Below the pieces are notes generated by a model. The model made no database searches and had not been told where the DNA came from. It saw nothing but the letters and a program-made list of their open reading frames with translations. From the NCBI GenBank assembly GCA_030550025.1, contig JAUQQC010000014.1, forward strand, positions 1-63,596: a DNA stretch of 63,596 bases, given 5' to 3'. A program made the translations under genes and the position numbers. Positions 1 to 8,745 of the stretch are shown one piece after another (within the stretch, counting starts at the first letter, position 1; each line of letters starts with the position of its first letter). The DNA comes from Acidobacteriota bacterium. Lineage in GTDB: Bacteria; Acidobacteriota; Blastocatellia; HR10.

Positions 1-1
1 G

Positions 2-1549
2 CTGGAGATCTTCAAATCGCTCTTCACCTCGATCGCTGAAGAGATGGGCGTCACGCTGCGGCGCACGGCCTTTTCGCCGAACATCAAAGAGCGGCGCGAC
101 TACTCTTGCGCCATCTTCGATGGCGAGGGACGTTTGGTCGCCCAAGGGGATCATATGCCGGTCCACCTCGGTTCGATGCCGATGTCGGTGAGAAAAGCCA
201 TCGAGGCCGTCACGCTCGAACCCGGCGATGTGGTCGCGCTCAACGATCCGTATGAGGGCGGGACGCATCTGCCCGATGTGACGCTCGTTTCGGCCGTCTA
301 CATCCAGGGGCGACCGTTCTTCTACATCGCCAATCGCGCGCACCATGCGGACATCGGCGGCATGTCCGCCGGCTCCATGCCGCTTTCGACCGAGATCTTC
401 CAGGAGGGCTTACGCATCCCGCCGATCAAGCTCTACGAGCGCGGACAGCTCAATGTCTCGGTCATGCGCCTGATCCTGGCCAACGTGCGGACGCCGGTCG
501 AACGCGAGGGCGACCTCACGGCGCAACTGGCGGCCAATCGCACGGGGGAGAGGCGACTGCGCGAGATGGTGGCGAAATACGGCATGGAGGAGGTCGCCTT
601 CTACATGCGCGAGCTCCATGCCTACGCCGAACGGATGGTGCGCGCGCGCCTGGCGGCGATCCCCGACGGCGACTATGCGGCCGAGGACTACCTGGATGAC
701 GACGGGATCACCGATGCACCCGTGCCGATTCGCGTCACCATTCGCATTCGCGGGGACTCGGCCACGGTGGATTTCACCGGTTCGGCCCCGCAAACGCGGG
801 GGAACGTCAACGCCGTCTATGCCATCACGCTTTCGGCGGTGTACTATGTCTTCCGCGCGATCACCGGTGGGGACATCCCTGCGAATGCTGGCGTCTTAGC
901 GCCCATCACGGTCATCGCCCCGGAGGGGACGGTCGTGAATGCCGTCTTTCCCGCCCCGGTCGCCGCGGGCAATGTCGAGACCTCACAACGGTTGGTGGAC
1001 GTGCTGCTGAAAGCCTTGGCACCGGCTTTGCCCGAGGTCATCCCGGCTGCCAGCAGCGGCACGATGAACAACCTCACGCTCGGGGGGATTGATCCGCGCA
1101 CGGGCACTCCGTTCGCCTACTATGAGACGATCGCCGGAGGAATGGGGGCGAGCCCGCAAGGCGACGGGGACAACGGCGTACACACGCATATGACGAATTC
1201 GCTCAATACCCCCATCGAAGCGCTCGAATACGCGTTGCCCGTGCGCGTCCGTCGCTATAGCTTGCGCGTGGGCTCTGGAGGACGCGGTCGTCACCGCGGT
1301 GGGGACGGGATCATTCGCGAGATCGAATTCCTCACCGACGCGGACGTGGCCATCCTCTCCGAACGGCGACGATTCGCTCCCTACGGACTGCACGGCGGAG
1401 AGCCCGGGCAACCGGGCGAGAACCTACTGATCTCCGACGGCGTCGAACGCCGACTGCCCGGAAAAGTGAACCTCCGCGTGAAGAAAGGGGACGTGATCTC
1501 CATCCGAACCCCTGGCGGAGGTGGATGGGGATCTCCCTCGGAACCGTGA
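2..1549 (+). CDS. Hydantoinase B/oxoprolinase family protein, 5'-truncated by window edge
   Basis: The reading frame is open from base 2, and the residues before the first Met (LEIFKSLFTSIAEE) match the usual N-terminus of the HyuB family, so the real start lies outside the window. Family hallmarks are visible: the EMGVTLRRTAFSPNIKERRD block, a metal-site-like NDPYEGGTHLPDV segment, and the glycine-rich end RTPGGGGWG. Proteins of this family are the B subunit of ATP-dependent N-methylhydantoinase, acetophenone carboxylase or 5-oxoprolinase-like enzymes and normally pair with an A subunit, presumably just upstream of the window. The exact substrate cannot be told. It converges with the nuclease gene 12 bp downstream. 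Confidence 0.9.
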   Translation: MEIFKSLFTSIAEEMGVTLRRTAFSPNIKERRDYSCAIFDGEGRLVAQGDHMPVHLGSMPMSVRKAIEAVTLEPGDVVALNDPYEGGTHLPDVTLVSAVYIQGRPFFYIANRAHHADIGGMSAGSMPLSTEIFQEGLRIPPIKLYERGQLNVSVMRLILANVRTPVEREGDLTAQLAANRTGERRLREMVAKYGMEEVAFYMRELHAYAERMVRARLAAIPDGDYAAEDYLDDDGITDAPVPIRVTIRIRGDSATVDFTGSAPQTRGNVNAVYAITLSAVYYVFRAITGGDIPANAGVLAPITVIAPEGTVVNAVFPAPVAAGNVETSQRLVDVLLKALAPALPEVIPAASSGTMNNLTLGGIDPRTGTPFAYYETIAGGMGASPQGDGDNGVHTHMTNSLNTPIEALEYALPVRVRRYSLRVGSGGRGRHRGGDGIIREIEFLTDADVAILSERRRFAPYGLHGGEPGQPGENLLISDGVERRLPGKVNLRVKKGDVISIRTPGGGGWGSPSEP

Positions 1550-1561
1550 GCGCGTCGGAAG

Positions 1562-2479
1562 CTAAGGTAGAGACGGTTCGTCGCGGCTCTCCACCCATGC
1601 CGTGTACCAGAGACTGGCGAGCATGTGAGCCGCAACCGCCAATCGTTCGGCGGCGAAGCGTCGAGCCTCCGCGTGCGTCGAGCCCGGAGCGAAGCCTCCC
1701 ACGCGATCCAGCTCATAGAGCCGCTCCAGGAGGGCATGCGATTCCCGCAGATAGCGCATCGTCTCTTCAAAGAGCGGACCGAGCCGACGCGGCCGCGCAA
1801 GCAGCGGTCGCACATCGGATTCTCGGACGGCCTCGTTCACAAAGTCGTTCTCGAATCGGAGATGGATCCCCCGCTCGGTCGTATAGCCGCGTGGGTTGGG
1901 CGCGAAGGTCGTGTTCCAGCCGTCATAATGGACCGTCGTATGCAGTGGCTGCGCACCATCGGCGACGAAGTGAGCGAGCACGCCGGCGATGAAGAGGATA
2001 TTCTGCTCGATCTGACGACGCTCGGCCCGCTCGGGCGCCGTGCGTCGCGGCGCTCGCCGCCAGAGGCGGAATTGCCCGCGCAAGAGTTCCGTCAGCTCGA
2101 CGATGCGATAGGGCAGAAAGCCGATGCTCGCCGGCGTCACGTCACTGCGAATGCCCCCCCGCTCGACGAGCCGTTGCAGGAATTGATACCGATCCGGAAG
2201 AAACGATCCTTCGGGCACGCGCTCGAGATTGATGAAGTGCTCGGGAGCGTTCGCGGCGTTGAGCGTCGGCTCCATCGGCGATCGCCATCGGTCGGGATCG
2301 TAGCCGAGATATTCCAGCTCCCACACGGCGCGCCGAAAAAAGAGCGGCATATCGTGGGGCAGCGATCGCACAGCCAAACGCGTGACCATGCGATGGCCCT
2401 TCTCCCCCCATCCCCAAGTGCAGGGTGCGATCAGGAGCACCAGTGCCACCGCGCCGAAGGCCATTCGTTTGTCCCTCAT
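1562..2479 (-). CDS. Secreted S1/P1-type zinc-dependent nuclease-like protein
   Basis: A 305-residue protein with a signal peptide (positively charged MRDKR, hydrophobic AVALVLLIAP). Cleavage after Gly23 would leave Trp24 as the N-terminus with His29 five residues later, which reproduces the Trp1/His6 zinc ligands of nuclease P1. Further ligands match: an Asp in YLGYDPDRW, His in EHFINLE, His and Asp in HFVADGAQPLH, and a late His in GIHLRFEND. The family cleaves single-stranded DNA or RNA, or acts as a phospholipase C relative, outside the cytoplasm. The start codon overlaps the antiporter stop as ATGA, so translation is probably coupled. It is the last gene of the minus-strand cluster. Confidence 0.82.
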   Translation of the reverse strand: MRDKRMAFGAVALVLLIAPCTWGWGEKGHRMVTRLAVRSLPHDMPLFFRRAVWELEYLGYDPDRWRSPMEPTLNAANAPEHFINLERVPEGSFLPDRYQFLQRLVERGGIRSDVTPASIGFLPYRIVELTELLRGQFRLWRRAPRRTAPERAERRQIEQNILFIAGVLAHFVADGAQPLHTTVHYDGWNTTFAPNPRGYTTERGIHLRFENDFVNEAVRESDVRPLLARPRRLGPLFEETMRYLRESHALLERLYELDRVGGFAPGSTHAEARRFAAERLAVAAHMLASLWYTAWVESRDEPSLP

Positions 2480-3750
2480 CCGTCCCTCCCCTCATGAGGA
2501 TTCGCCAGAAGCGGGTCTTCGCCGCCTTCCGCCGGAAAGAAATAGGCATAGGGCCGCCACAGGATGCGCTTCTCCAGTAGGAACGTCAGAAGCGCCGTCC
2601 CTACGATGCTCAATAGGATCACGGCGTAAACGATATCTTGAATGATGGCCCCGCGTTCGATTCCCGCCTGCAGTGGGAGTGACGCGAGCACCGCCGCCGC
2701 CAATCCCTTCGGGATCATGACCGCCGCGAGCGCGCCGTCCAGTCCCGGCACACTCTTCCCCAAGGCGCCCCACACCACGGGAACGCGCACGAGAAAGAGC
2801 ACAGCCATGATCCCCACCCCGATCGCGAAGGGCCCGATGTCCGTCAAGCGGATGGACAATCCGATGTAGACGAAGAAGAACGTCTTCAAGAGGAAGACGA
2901 TCTCCGAGAAGAAGGCTTCCTCCGATTGAGTGAGCCGAACCGCTCGCCCGCGCAAGAGACCTCGCAACGCCGAGGGCGAGAAGTTCTGAACGTTCCCCAG
3001 CACGACCCCAAACGCCAGTGCGGCGATCGCCCCGCTATAGCCCAACAGCTCGGCGATGCTGAAGATGACGAAGACGAAAGCGGGGGTCAGAAACATGCTA
3101 TTCTCCAAGTGCCGCACGCGCTGCAAAGTGGCCGACCAAAAGAAAGCGGCGAGCGCCCCGATGACGGTCGCGACGAGGAACGAGGCGATGATCTGTCCCA
3201 GCATCAGCGTGGGCTTCACTTCGTGATAACGAGCAGCTTGAATGAGGGCGAGCGCGGTGACGATACAGAGCACGTCGCTGAACGTGGATTCCAGAAGGAG
3301 GATGGCACGCGTCTCCACACGCACCGGGAGTCGCCCGACCATCGGGATGACGATGGCCGATGAGGTGCCCCCGATGATGGCTCCCAACAGCAGCCCTTCG
3401 AGCAAAGACATCCGCACCCCAAGGACGACGATCGCCGCTGTGACGAGCATGGTCACGATGAAGTTCAAGACCGTGAGGCGAATCCCCGGCAGGAGCGATT
3501 CGCGAAGCGTCGCCAGATGCAGCCCCAACCCACTTTGAAAGAGAATGATGATGAGCGAGATCGTCGTGAAGACGGGACCGACTTTGCCGAGCGCTTCCGG
3601 CGTGATCAACTTCACGCCCGGACCGATGAGGAGGCCTAGGACGACAAGCGGCAACACATCCGGGATGCGCGTGCGCTCGAAGAGGGCGGCGAAGAGATGG
3701 GCCAAGAAGATGAGCAATCCGACGAAGCCGATAGCGAGCGCAGTTTCCAT
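2476..3750 (-). CDS. Cation:proton antiporter (Na+/H+ exchanger, CPA type)
   Basis: A 424-residue membrane protein with about 12 hydrophobic segments throughout. Recognisable family features are a GLLIGPG turn after the second segment, FQSGLGLHL, GGTSSAIVIPMVGR and the acidic ESTFSDVLCIV segment likely to carry the ion-binding Asp. It exchanges Na+ or K+ for protons across the inner membrane. A GAGGGGGAG ribosome binding site lies before the ATG at 3750. It follows serA by 21 bp and overlaps the nuclease gene by 4 bp. There is no C-terminal TrkA-N domain, unlike many KefB-type members. Confidence 0.87.
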   Translation of the reverse strand: METALAIGFVGLLIFLAHLFAALFERTRIPDVLPLVVLGLLIGPGVKLITPEALGKVGPVFTTISLIIILFQSGLGLHLATLRESLLPGIRLTVLNFIVTMLVTAAIVVLGVRMSLLEGLLLGAIIGGTSSAIVIPMVGRLPVRVETRAILLLESTFSDVLCIVTALALIQAARYHEVKPTLMLGQIIASFLVATVIGALAAFFWSATLQRVRHLENSMFLTPAFVFVIFSIAELLGYSGAIAALAFGVVLGNVQNFSPSALRGLLRGRAVRLTQSEEAFFSEIVFLLKTFFFVYIGLSIRLTDIGPFAIGVGIMAVLFLVRVPVVWGALGKSVPGLDGALAAVMIPKGLAAAVLASLPLQAGIERGAIIQDIVYAVILLSIVGTALLTFLLEKRILWRPYAYFFPAEGGEDPLLANPHEGRDG

Positions 3751-3771
3751 CTCCCCCTCTGGTCGAGCCGC

Positions 3772-5352
3772 TCAAGGCAGAAGGATGACGCGCACATCGC
3801 GGATGGCCGGAATGCGTCGAATCTCCGCTAACACATCGTCCGAGACGGGCGAATCCACAGTGAGCACGCCGATGGCCATGGCCTCCGCGCCGCGCGCCAA
3901 CGCGAAATTCCCAATATTCACGCGCGCTTCGCCCAGGATCGTCCCGATGCGCCCGATGACCCCCGGCACGTCTTCGTTGCGAACCAATACCATGTGAGGG
4001 GCCAACGGGATCTCCAAGCTCACGCCGTCAATGGAGACGAGCCGCAAATTCCCATGATGCAACACCGCTCCCTCGATCCAATCCACATGCCCCTGGGCAT
4101 CGCGCAATTGCACGCTGATGAGATTCGCATAGCTGCGCGCGCGGCTGCTTCGCGTCTCGATGACCTCGATGTCGCGCTCCTCGGCCTTCGTCCGCGCGTT
4201 GATGAGATTCACCTCCTCATCGAGCATCTGCCGCAGGACGCCGCAAAGGATGGCGTTCGAAATGGGATAGACGTTGACGTGATTCAGCTCGCCGTAATAC
4301 CGAATGCCGATCTCGCTCGGGCGCACGCGCGCAATCTGGGCGATGAAGGCGCCGAGTTTCTCCCCCAGTTCGAGGAAAGGCGCCAGCCGCTGCCGCTCTT
4401 CGGGCGGCAGCGCGGGGAAATTCACGGCGTTTCGAATGACGCCCGATTGCAAGTACTCCTTCACTTGAAGAGCGATCTCCAGGCCGACCTGCTCCTGCGC
4501 TTCGACCGTCGAAGCCCCGACATGAGGGGTCGCCAGCACGCGCGGATGCTCGAGGAGCCGACGATTTCGCGGAGGCTCCTCGGCGAAGACATCCAGGCCC
4601 GCTCCCGCGATCCGTCCCGAATCAAGGCCTTCGAGCAGCGCCTCATCATCCACTAACTCGCCGCGCGCCGTATTGATGAGGATCACCCCAGGCTTCATCC
4701 GCGCGATAGCCTCCCGATCAATCATCCCTCGCGTTGCGCGCGTGAGCGAGGCGTGAAGCGAGATGATGTCGGAGGTCGCCAACAGCTCCCCGAGAGGAAC
4801 GAGCCGCACATCCAGGTCCTGCGCGATCCGCTCCGCCACGAAGGGATCGTGGGCGATCACCGTCATGCCGAAGGCCTTGGCGCGCTTGGCCACCTCCTGC
4901 CCAACCTTCCCGAGCCCAATCAGGCCGAGCGTCTTGCCCTTCAGTTCCCGCCCGAGGAACAGCCGTCGCTCCCACTCCCCGCGCTTCACCGACTCGTTGG
5001 CCGCCACAATATGTCGGACGAGGCAGAGGATCAATCCGAATGTATGTTCAGCGACGCTCACGCTGTTGCTCCCCGGCGTATTCATCACGAGGATGCCTTG
5101 AGCCGTCGCCGCCTCCAGGTCAATGTTGTCCACGCCGGCGCCCGCGCGCCCGATCACCCTCAAGCGCTTCGCCGCGCGAATCGCGCGCGCCGTCAGCCGC
5201 GTCTGACTCCGAACGATCACAGCATCGTAGTCCCCGATGATCGCCTCCATCTCCGCCGGCGTCAGCGCCGAACGCACGTCCACGTTCCATCCGGCGTCTT
5301 TCAAGACCTCGATCCCAGACGGAGCGATCGGCTCCGCGACGAGGATGTTCAT
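3772..5352 (-). CDS. serA: D-3-phosphoglycerate dehydrogenase, long ACT-domain form
   Basis: A 526-residue enzyme catalysing the first step of serine synthesis (3-phosphoglycerate to 3-phosphohydroxypyruvate with NAD+). Visible features are the NAD-binding GLGKVGQEVAKRA, the catalytic Arg in NTARGELVDDEA, Glu in DVFAEEPP and His in TPHVGAST, then a linker domain and a C-terminal ACT domain (VRNEDVPGVIGRIGTIL) that in homologues binds serine for feedback control. An upstream GTG in the same frame (5376) would add eight residues, but the ATG at 5352 has GGAGGA seven bases before it and gives the typical MNILVAEPIAPSGIE beginning. It lies 33 bp after the RNA methyltransferase. Confidence 0.95.
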   Translation of the reverse strand: MNILVAEPIAPSGIEVLKDAGWNVDVRSALTPAEMEAIIGDYDAVIVRSQTRLTARAIRAAKRLRVIGRAGAGVDNIDLEAATAQGILVMNTPGSNSVSVAEHTFGLILCLVRHIVAANESVKRGEWERRLFLGRELKGKTLGLIGLGKVGQEVAKRAKAFGMTVIAHDPFVAERIAQDLDVRLVPLGELLATSDIISLHASLTRATRGMIDREAIARMKPGVILINTARGELVDDEALLEGLDSGRIAGAGLDVFAEEPPRNRRLLEHPRVLATPHVGASTVEAQEQVGLEIALQVKEYLQSGVIRNAVNFPALPPEERQRLAPFLELGEKLGAFIAQIARVRPSEIGIRYYGELNHVNVYPISNAILCGVLRQMLDEEVNLINARTKAEERDIEVIETRSSRARSYANLISVQLRDAQGHVDWIEGAVLHHGNLRLVSIDGVSLEIPLAPHMVLVRNEDVPGVIGRIGTILGEARVNIGNFALARGAEAMAIGVLTVDSPVSDDVLAEIRRIPAIRDVRVILLP

Positions 5353-5385
5353 GCGCTCGTCCTCCGAGTTCGTCACTTCGAGTCA

Positions 5386-6564
5386 TTATGTTGCCAAGGC
5401 TCGCGAAGCGTCAAGACGGCGGAGCTTCACGATCGTCTCGACGTGAAACGTCTGCGGGAAGAGATCGAGCACCACGAGCGAAGAGATCGCATAGCCGCCA
5501 GCGAGCAAGAGTTTCAGATCGCGCGCCAGCGCCGCCGGATGGCACGAGACGTAGATAATCCGCTCGGGCGCCACGCGCAGGAGCGCGCGGATGAGCGTGC
5601 GCGAGAGCCCCGCTCGCGGAGGATCGAGCACGACGAGATCCACCGGTCCCAGCCGCCCCCCATTTCGCACGATCCAAGTCTCGGCGCGCTCGTGCTCAAA
5701 CCGACCATTCGTCACGCCATTCTCGCGCGCATTTCGGCGCGCGAACCACACGGCGCGCGGATTGCTCTCCACGCCGATGACCTCGGCGAAGCGTCGTCCA
5801 AGCGGCAGCGCGAAGAAACCCACGCCGCAGAAGAGATCAAGCGCCCGTTCCCCTTCCTCTCCTTCTGTGACCAGGCGCAGGAGGTCCACGAGCAGAAACC
5901 GATTCGCCTGAAAGAACGTGCGCGCGTCAAATGCATAAGTGAATGCGCCCACCGACCAAGAAACCGTCGTTCGCTCGCCCACAGGGTGAATGGCGACGCG
6001 CCCGTCCTCGCCGTGAGCGAGATCGAGCGCGCGTATGTCCGAGAAGCGCTCCGGCGCTTCGCGCCGCAGGCGTCTCAACGCATCATTTAACTCCGGGCTG
6101 AGCAACGGACATTCCGCGATCGAGCATACCTCATGCGACGCCGGCCGATAGTATCCCATCTCCACGCGCCCTTCTGAAACGCGCACCTTCAACTGCGCGC
6201 GAAGCCGATAGTGGAATTCCTCCGAAGCGACGAGGGGGAGCGCATCGGTCCAGGCGATGCCGCCAATACGCCTAAGCGACTCTCGAACGAACGCCACCTT
6301 GGCCCGCTGTTGCGCGGCGTACTGAAGGTGCTGGAGCTGACAACCGCCGCACGTCCCGTAATACGGGCAGGGCGGATCGCGCCGATCGGGCGAAGCCTCC
6401 AACACGCGCACAATCCGCGCCCGCGCGAAATCGGCATGCTCTTCGACGATCTCCACGAGCACGCGATCTCCCGGCGCGGCGTGCGGGATGAGGAGGATTC
6501 GTCCCTCATAGCGTGCCAATCCATCGCCGCCATAGATCACGCGCTCGACGGTGACCTCGATCAC
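5386..6564 (-). CDS. TrmA/RlmC/RlmD-family RNA (uracil-C5) methyltransferase
   Basis: A 392-residue SAM-dependent enzyme that likely methylates a uridine in 23S rRNA or tRNA. Order of parts: N-terminal TRAM domain (residues 1-60), iron-sulfur cysteines in CPYYGTCGGCQLQHL with a fourth Cys in AECPLLS, FFQANRF, the SAM-binding LDLFCGVGFF, the VVLDPPRAGL loop, and the catalytic Cys in YVSCHPAALARDL. It starts with GTG at 6564, supported by a GGGAGGGAGGC ribosome binding site. Which base is methylated cannot be told, because RlmD and TrmA-like members differ mainly in specificity. It lies 26 bp behind the ABC permease gene. Confidence 0.9.
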   Translation of the reverse strand: MIEVTVERVIYGGDGLARYEGRILLIPHAAPGDRVLVEIVEEHADFARARIVRVLEASPDRRDPPCPYYGTCGGCQLQHLQYAAQQRAKVAFVRESLRRIGGIAWTDALPLVASEEFHYRLRAQLKVRVSEGRVEMGYYRPASHEVCSIAECPLLSPELNDALRRLRREAPERFSDIRALDLAHGEDGRVAIHPVGERTTVSWSVGAFTYAFDARTFFQANRFLLVDLLRLVTEGEEGERALDLFCGVGFFALPLGRRFAEVIGVESNPRAVWFARRNARENGVTNGRFEHERAETWIVRNGGRLGPVDLVVLDPPRAGLSRTLIRALLRVAPERIIYVSCHPAALARDLKLLLAGGYAISSLVVLDLFPQTFHVETIVKLRRLDASRALAT

Positions 6565-6590
6565 GCCTCCCTCCCCAAGCGAGAAGGAGC

Positions 6591-7391
6591 CTAACTCTCA
6601 AGGCCTGGGCCAATGTCCTTTCGCTCGAAAACCCATACGGCCAGCGCGAGCATGACCGCCGCGTAATCGGCCAGGTGAAGGAAGAGCAATCCCACCGCAG
6701 GAGTGTCCAGCAGTTGCCCGCTCAGCATCCCGTATAGGAAATCGAGCCGATCCGTCGCTGGGAAGGGATAGCCTAAGAGCGCGCGCGTGCGTTCGGACAC
6801 CGTCCCCACCACCGGACGGAGGAGAGACGCCAGCAGCGCGGCGAACGAGTCTCCGTAGTAGACGATAAGAGCCAGCGCCGCAGCGACCCAGGCCGAGGTG
6901 AAGAGCGAGAAGAAGAAGGCCGTGCTGAGAAGCACGAGCGCGAGCAACACGCGTCCCAGCAGGATCCACGCATGCGTTCGGGTGACCTCCACCTCCAGGA
7001 CGTAAGCGAGTCCGAGGAACAGGAGCACGAAGATCCCCCATACGAGCATCAAGAAGAGCACACTTCCCCCATAGCTCCCCACGACGTAGGCCCATCGCGG
7101 GATCGGTTTGGAGAGCACGCTGAGGATCGTCCCCTCCCGCAGATCTGTGCGCACGAGCGTCGCTCCCAGAACGAGCGCCACGAAGTTCCCCAACCCTCCC
7201 GCCAGCAGAGCGAACAGCACCATCACGCCCTCGGATCGCACGGAAGATGATGTTCCCTCTTCGACGACGACAGTGAGCCCGACGCTCGTGAGCGCCAGGA
7301 TAAGGAGCGCGAGGAGGACAACGGCGAGGACCATCCTGCTCGCCATCGCGCGCCGCACGGTCAGCCGCGCTTGAACGAACAAACCGCTCAT
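6591..7391 (-). CDS. ABC-2 type transporter permease
   Basis: A 266-residue protein with about six membrane segments and a large loop between the first two, typical of ABC-2 permeases that sit beside a single ATPase. The motif LREGTILSVLSKPIPRWAYV matches the conserved segment just before the second helix of such permeases. Its ATG overlaps the ATPase stop codon as ATGA, so the two were made as a coupled pair. Because the neighbouring ATPase lacks its Walker A region here, this transporter may be inactive unless another ATPase serves it. The exported substrate is unknown. Confidence 0.85.
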   Translation of the reverse strand: MSGLFVQARLTVRRAMASRMVLAVVLLALLILALTSVGLTVVVEEGTSSSVRSEGVMVLFALLAGGLGNFVALVLGATLVRTDLREGTILSVLSKPIPRWAYVVGSYGGSVLFLMLVWGIFVLLFLGLAYVLEVEVTRTHAWILLGRVLLALVLLSTAFFFSLFTSAWVAAALALIVYYGDSFAALLASLLRPVVGTVSERTRALLGYPFPATDRLDFLYGMLSGQLLDTPAVGLLFLHLADYAAVMLALAVWVFERKDIGPGLES

Positions 7392-8191
7392 GCTTCCTCC
7401 GAAGACGAGGGCGCGAGGTAGCGGCCGGTGAGTTCGAGAAAGACCTCCTCCAATGTGCGCATGGTCGGAATATACGCCTTCAGTACCCCGCCACTGCTTC
7501 TCACGACCTCCACGATCCGTTGCGCGAGCAGTTCATCTGTGACGAATGTACGACATTCTCCTTCGACCAGCTCGACATTCGCCCCGAGGGCTCGCACCCG
7601 ATCCAGCATCATGCGCTCAATGGGAGCGAATCGAATCTCATACCCCCGATGCCCGCCGATCAACTCCTTCAGGGTCCCTTCTCGGACAATCCGTCCGCGA
7701 TCCAGAATGGCCACGCGATCGCAAATGGTTTCGACCTCCGAGAGGATATGCGAGCAGAGGAACACGGTGGCGCCCTCGGACTTGTACCGCAACAGCAGCT
7801 CGCGCACCATTCGGCGTCCGCGTGGATCGAGGCCGGAGGTCGGCTCGTCAAGGATGAGCAGCTTCGGGTCGTTCACGAGCGCCTGCGCCAATCCCAAGCA
7901 CTGGCGCATGCCGCGCGAGTACTTCCCAATCGGGAGAGTACGAGCCCGCCAGAGATCGAAATCTTTGAGGATCCGCTCGATCCGCGTCCGTCGCTCGGCG
8001 ACCGGAAGACGAAAGAAGCGCCCAAAAATGTCCAGGAGGATCGGGGCTGCGAATGCGGTGTAGAACGCATATCCTTCGGGCAGATACCCGATTCGCTGCC
8101 GCGCCTCACGAGCTCCGGCCGGATGACCGAGGACGAAAGCGCACCCCCTTGTCGGCCTGAGAAATCCCATCAAGAGATTGATCGTCGTCGT
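7388..8191 (-). pseudogene. ABC transporter ATPase lacking its N-terminal Walker A region
   Basis: The frame keeps the Q-loop region (RIGYLPEGYAFY), the signature YSRGMRQCLGLAQALV, Walker B LLILDEPTSGLDPRG and the H-loop LCSHILSEVE, then a C-terminal domain. It begins only at the residues that follow the Walker A lysine: 8191 to 8168 reads TTTINLLM, which in intact relatives follows GPNGAGK. About 35-45 N-terminal residues are missing and the preceding codon is Glu, not Lys. An ATG at 8170 overlaps the stop of the TlpA-like gene (TGATG), so a truncated protein could be made, but it could not bind ATP normally. It is coupled to the permease gene by ATGA. Confidence 0.8.
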
Positions 8192-8709
8192 CTCTTGTAG
8201 CCGATCTCCCGCTTGACGATGCGCCCCTTCGGATCCACGACGTACAGCGTGGGCAACGCACGAACCTGATACCGCTCCGCGACCTCCCCCTTGGCATCGA
8301 GGAGCACGGGGAACGGCAGCCGCATCCGCTCAACGTGGGCGCGGACCGGCGCCAAATCTTCCCGAACGTTCACGCAGAGGATCACGAGCTCAGGAAACCG
8401 CCCTTGATTTTTCTCCCACCACGAACGGAGATCGGTATACTGGGTCCGACACGGCCCACACCACGTCGCCCAGAAATCGAGGACGACGATCTTCCCACGC
8501 ATCTCTTCGAGCGCGACGCGCGCGCCGTCAAGATCGGGGAGGGTGAACGTCGGAGCGGGATCCCCTTCCGAAAGCCCCTCAGGGATTCGTTTTCCGAATT
8601 CAGAGACCTTGATACGATATTGCAGAAGAGCGGAGGCAGCCAGGAAGAGCCCGAACAGAAAGTAAACGACGTGTCGTCGCCGAATGCCGGCACGGAGCGA
8701 TCCCAGCAT
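8170..8709 (-). CDS. TlpA-like membrane-anchored thioredoxin, C-terminus truncated
   Basis: The N-terminal membrane anchor (VVYFLFGLFLAASALL) is followed by an AhpC/TSA-Redoxin-type thioredoxin domain with the active site WATWCGPCR and a cis-Pro in ALPTLYVVD. Such proteins reduce or exchange disulfides in the periplasm. The normal fold continues for roughly 15-25 residues after GRIVKREIGY, but here it ends in KRRRRSIS. These last residues are coded by the ABC ATPase sequence read in another frame, so the end was lost in the same deletion that removed Walker A. An alternative TTG start lies at 8724. The gene follows the amidohydrolase by about 36 bp. Confidence 0.8.
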   Translation of the reverse strand: MLGSLRAGIRRRHVVYFLFGLFLAASALLQYRIKVSEFGKRIPEGLSEGDPAPTFTLPDLDGARVALEEMRGKIVVLDFWATWCGPCRTQYTDLRSWWEKNQGRFPELVILCVNVREDLAPVRAHVERMRLPFPVLLDAKGEVAERYQVRALPTLYVVDPKGRIVKREIGYKRRRRSIS

Positions 8710-8745
8710 AGCTCCTGCTTCCAACGTCCGCCGTGGGCCAGCGCT

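Noticed and set aside
7388-8173. Calling the ABC ATPase a complete gene from its first in-frame start
   Set aside because: The protein would lack Walker A. The residues before the start match the family's continuation after Walker A, so it is a truncated gene.
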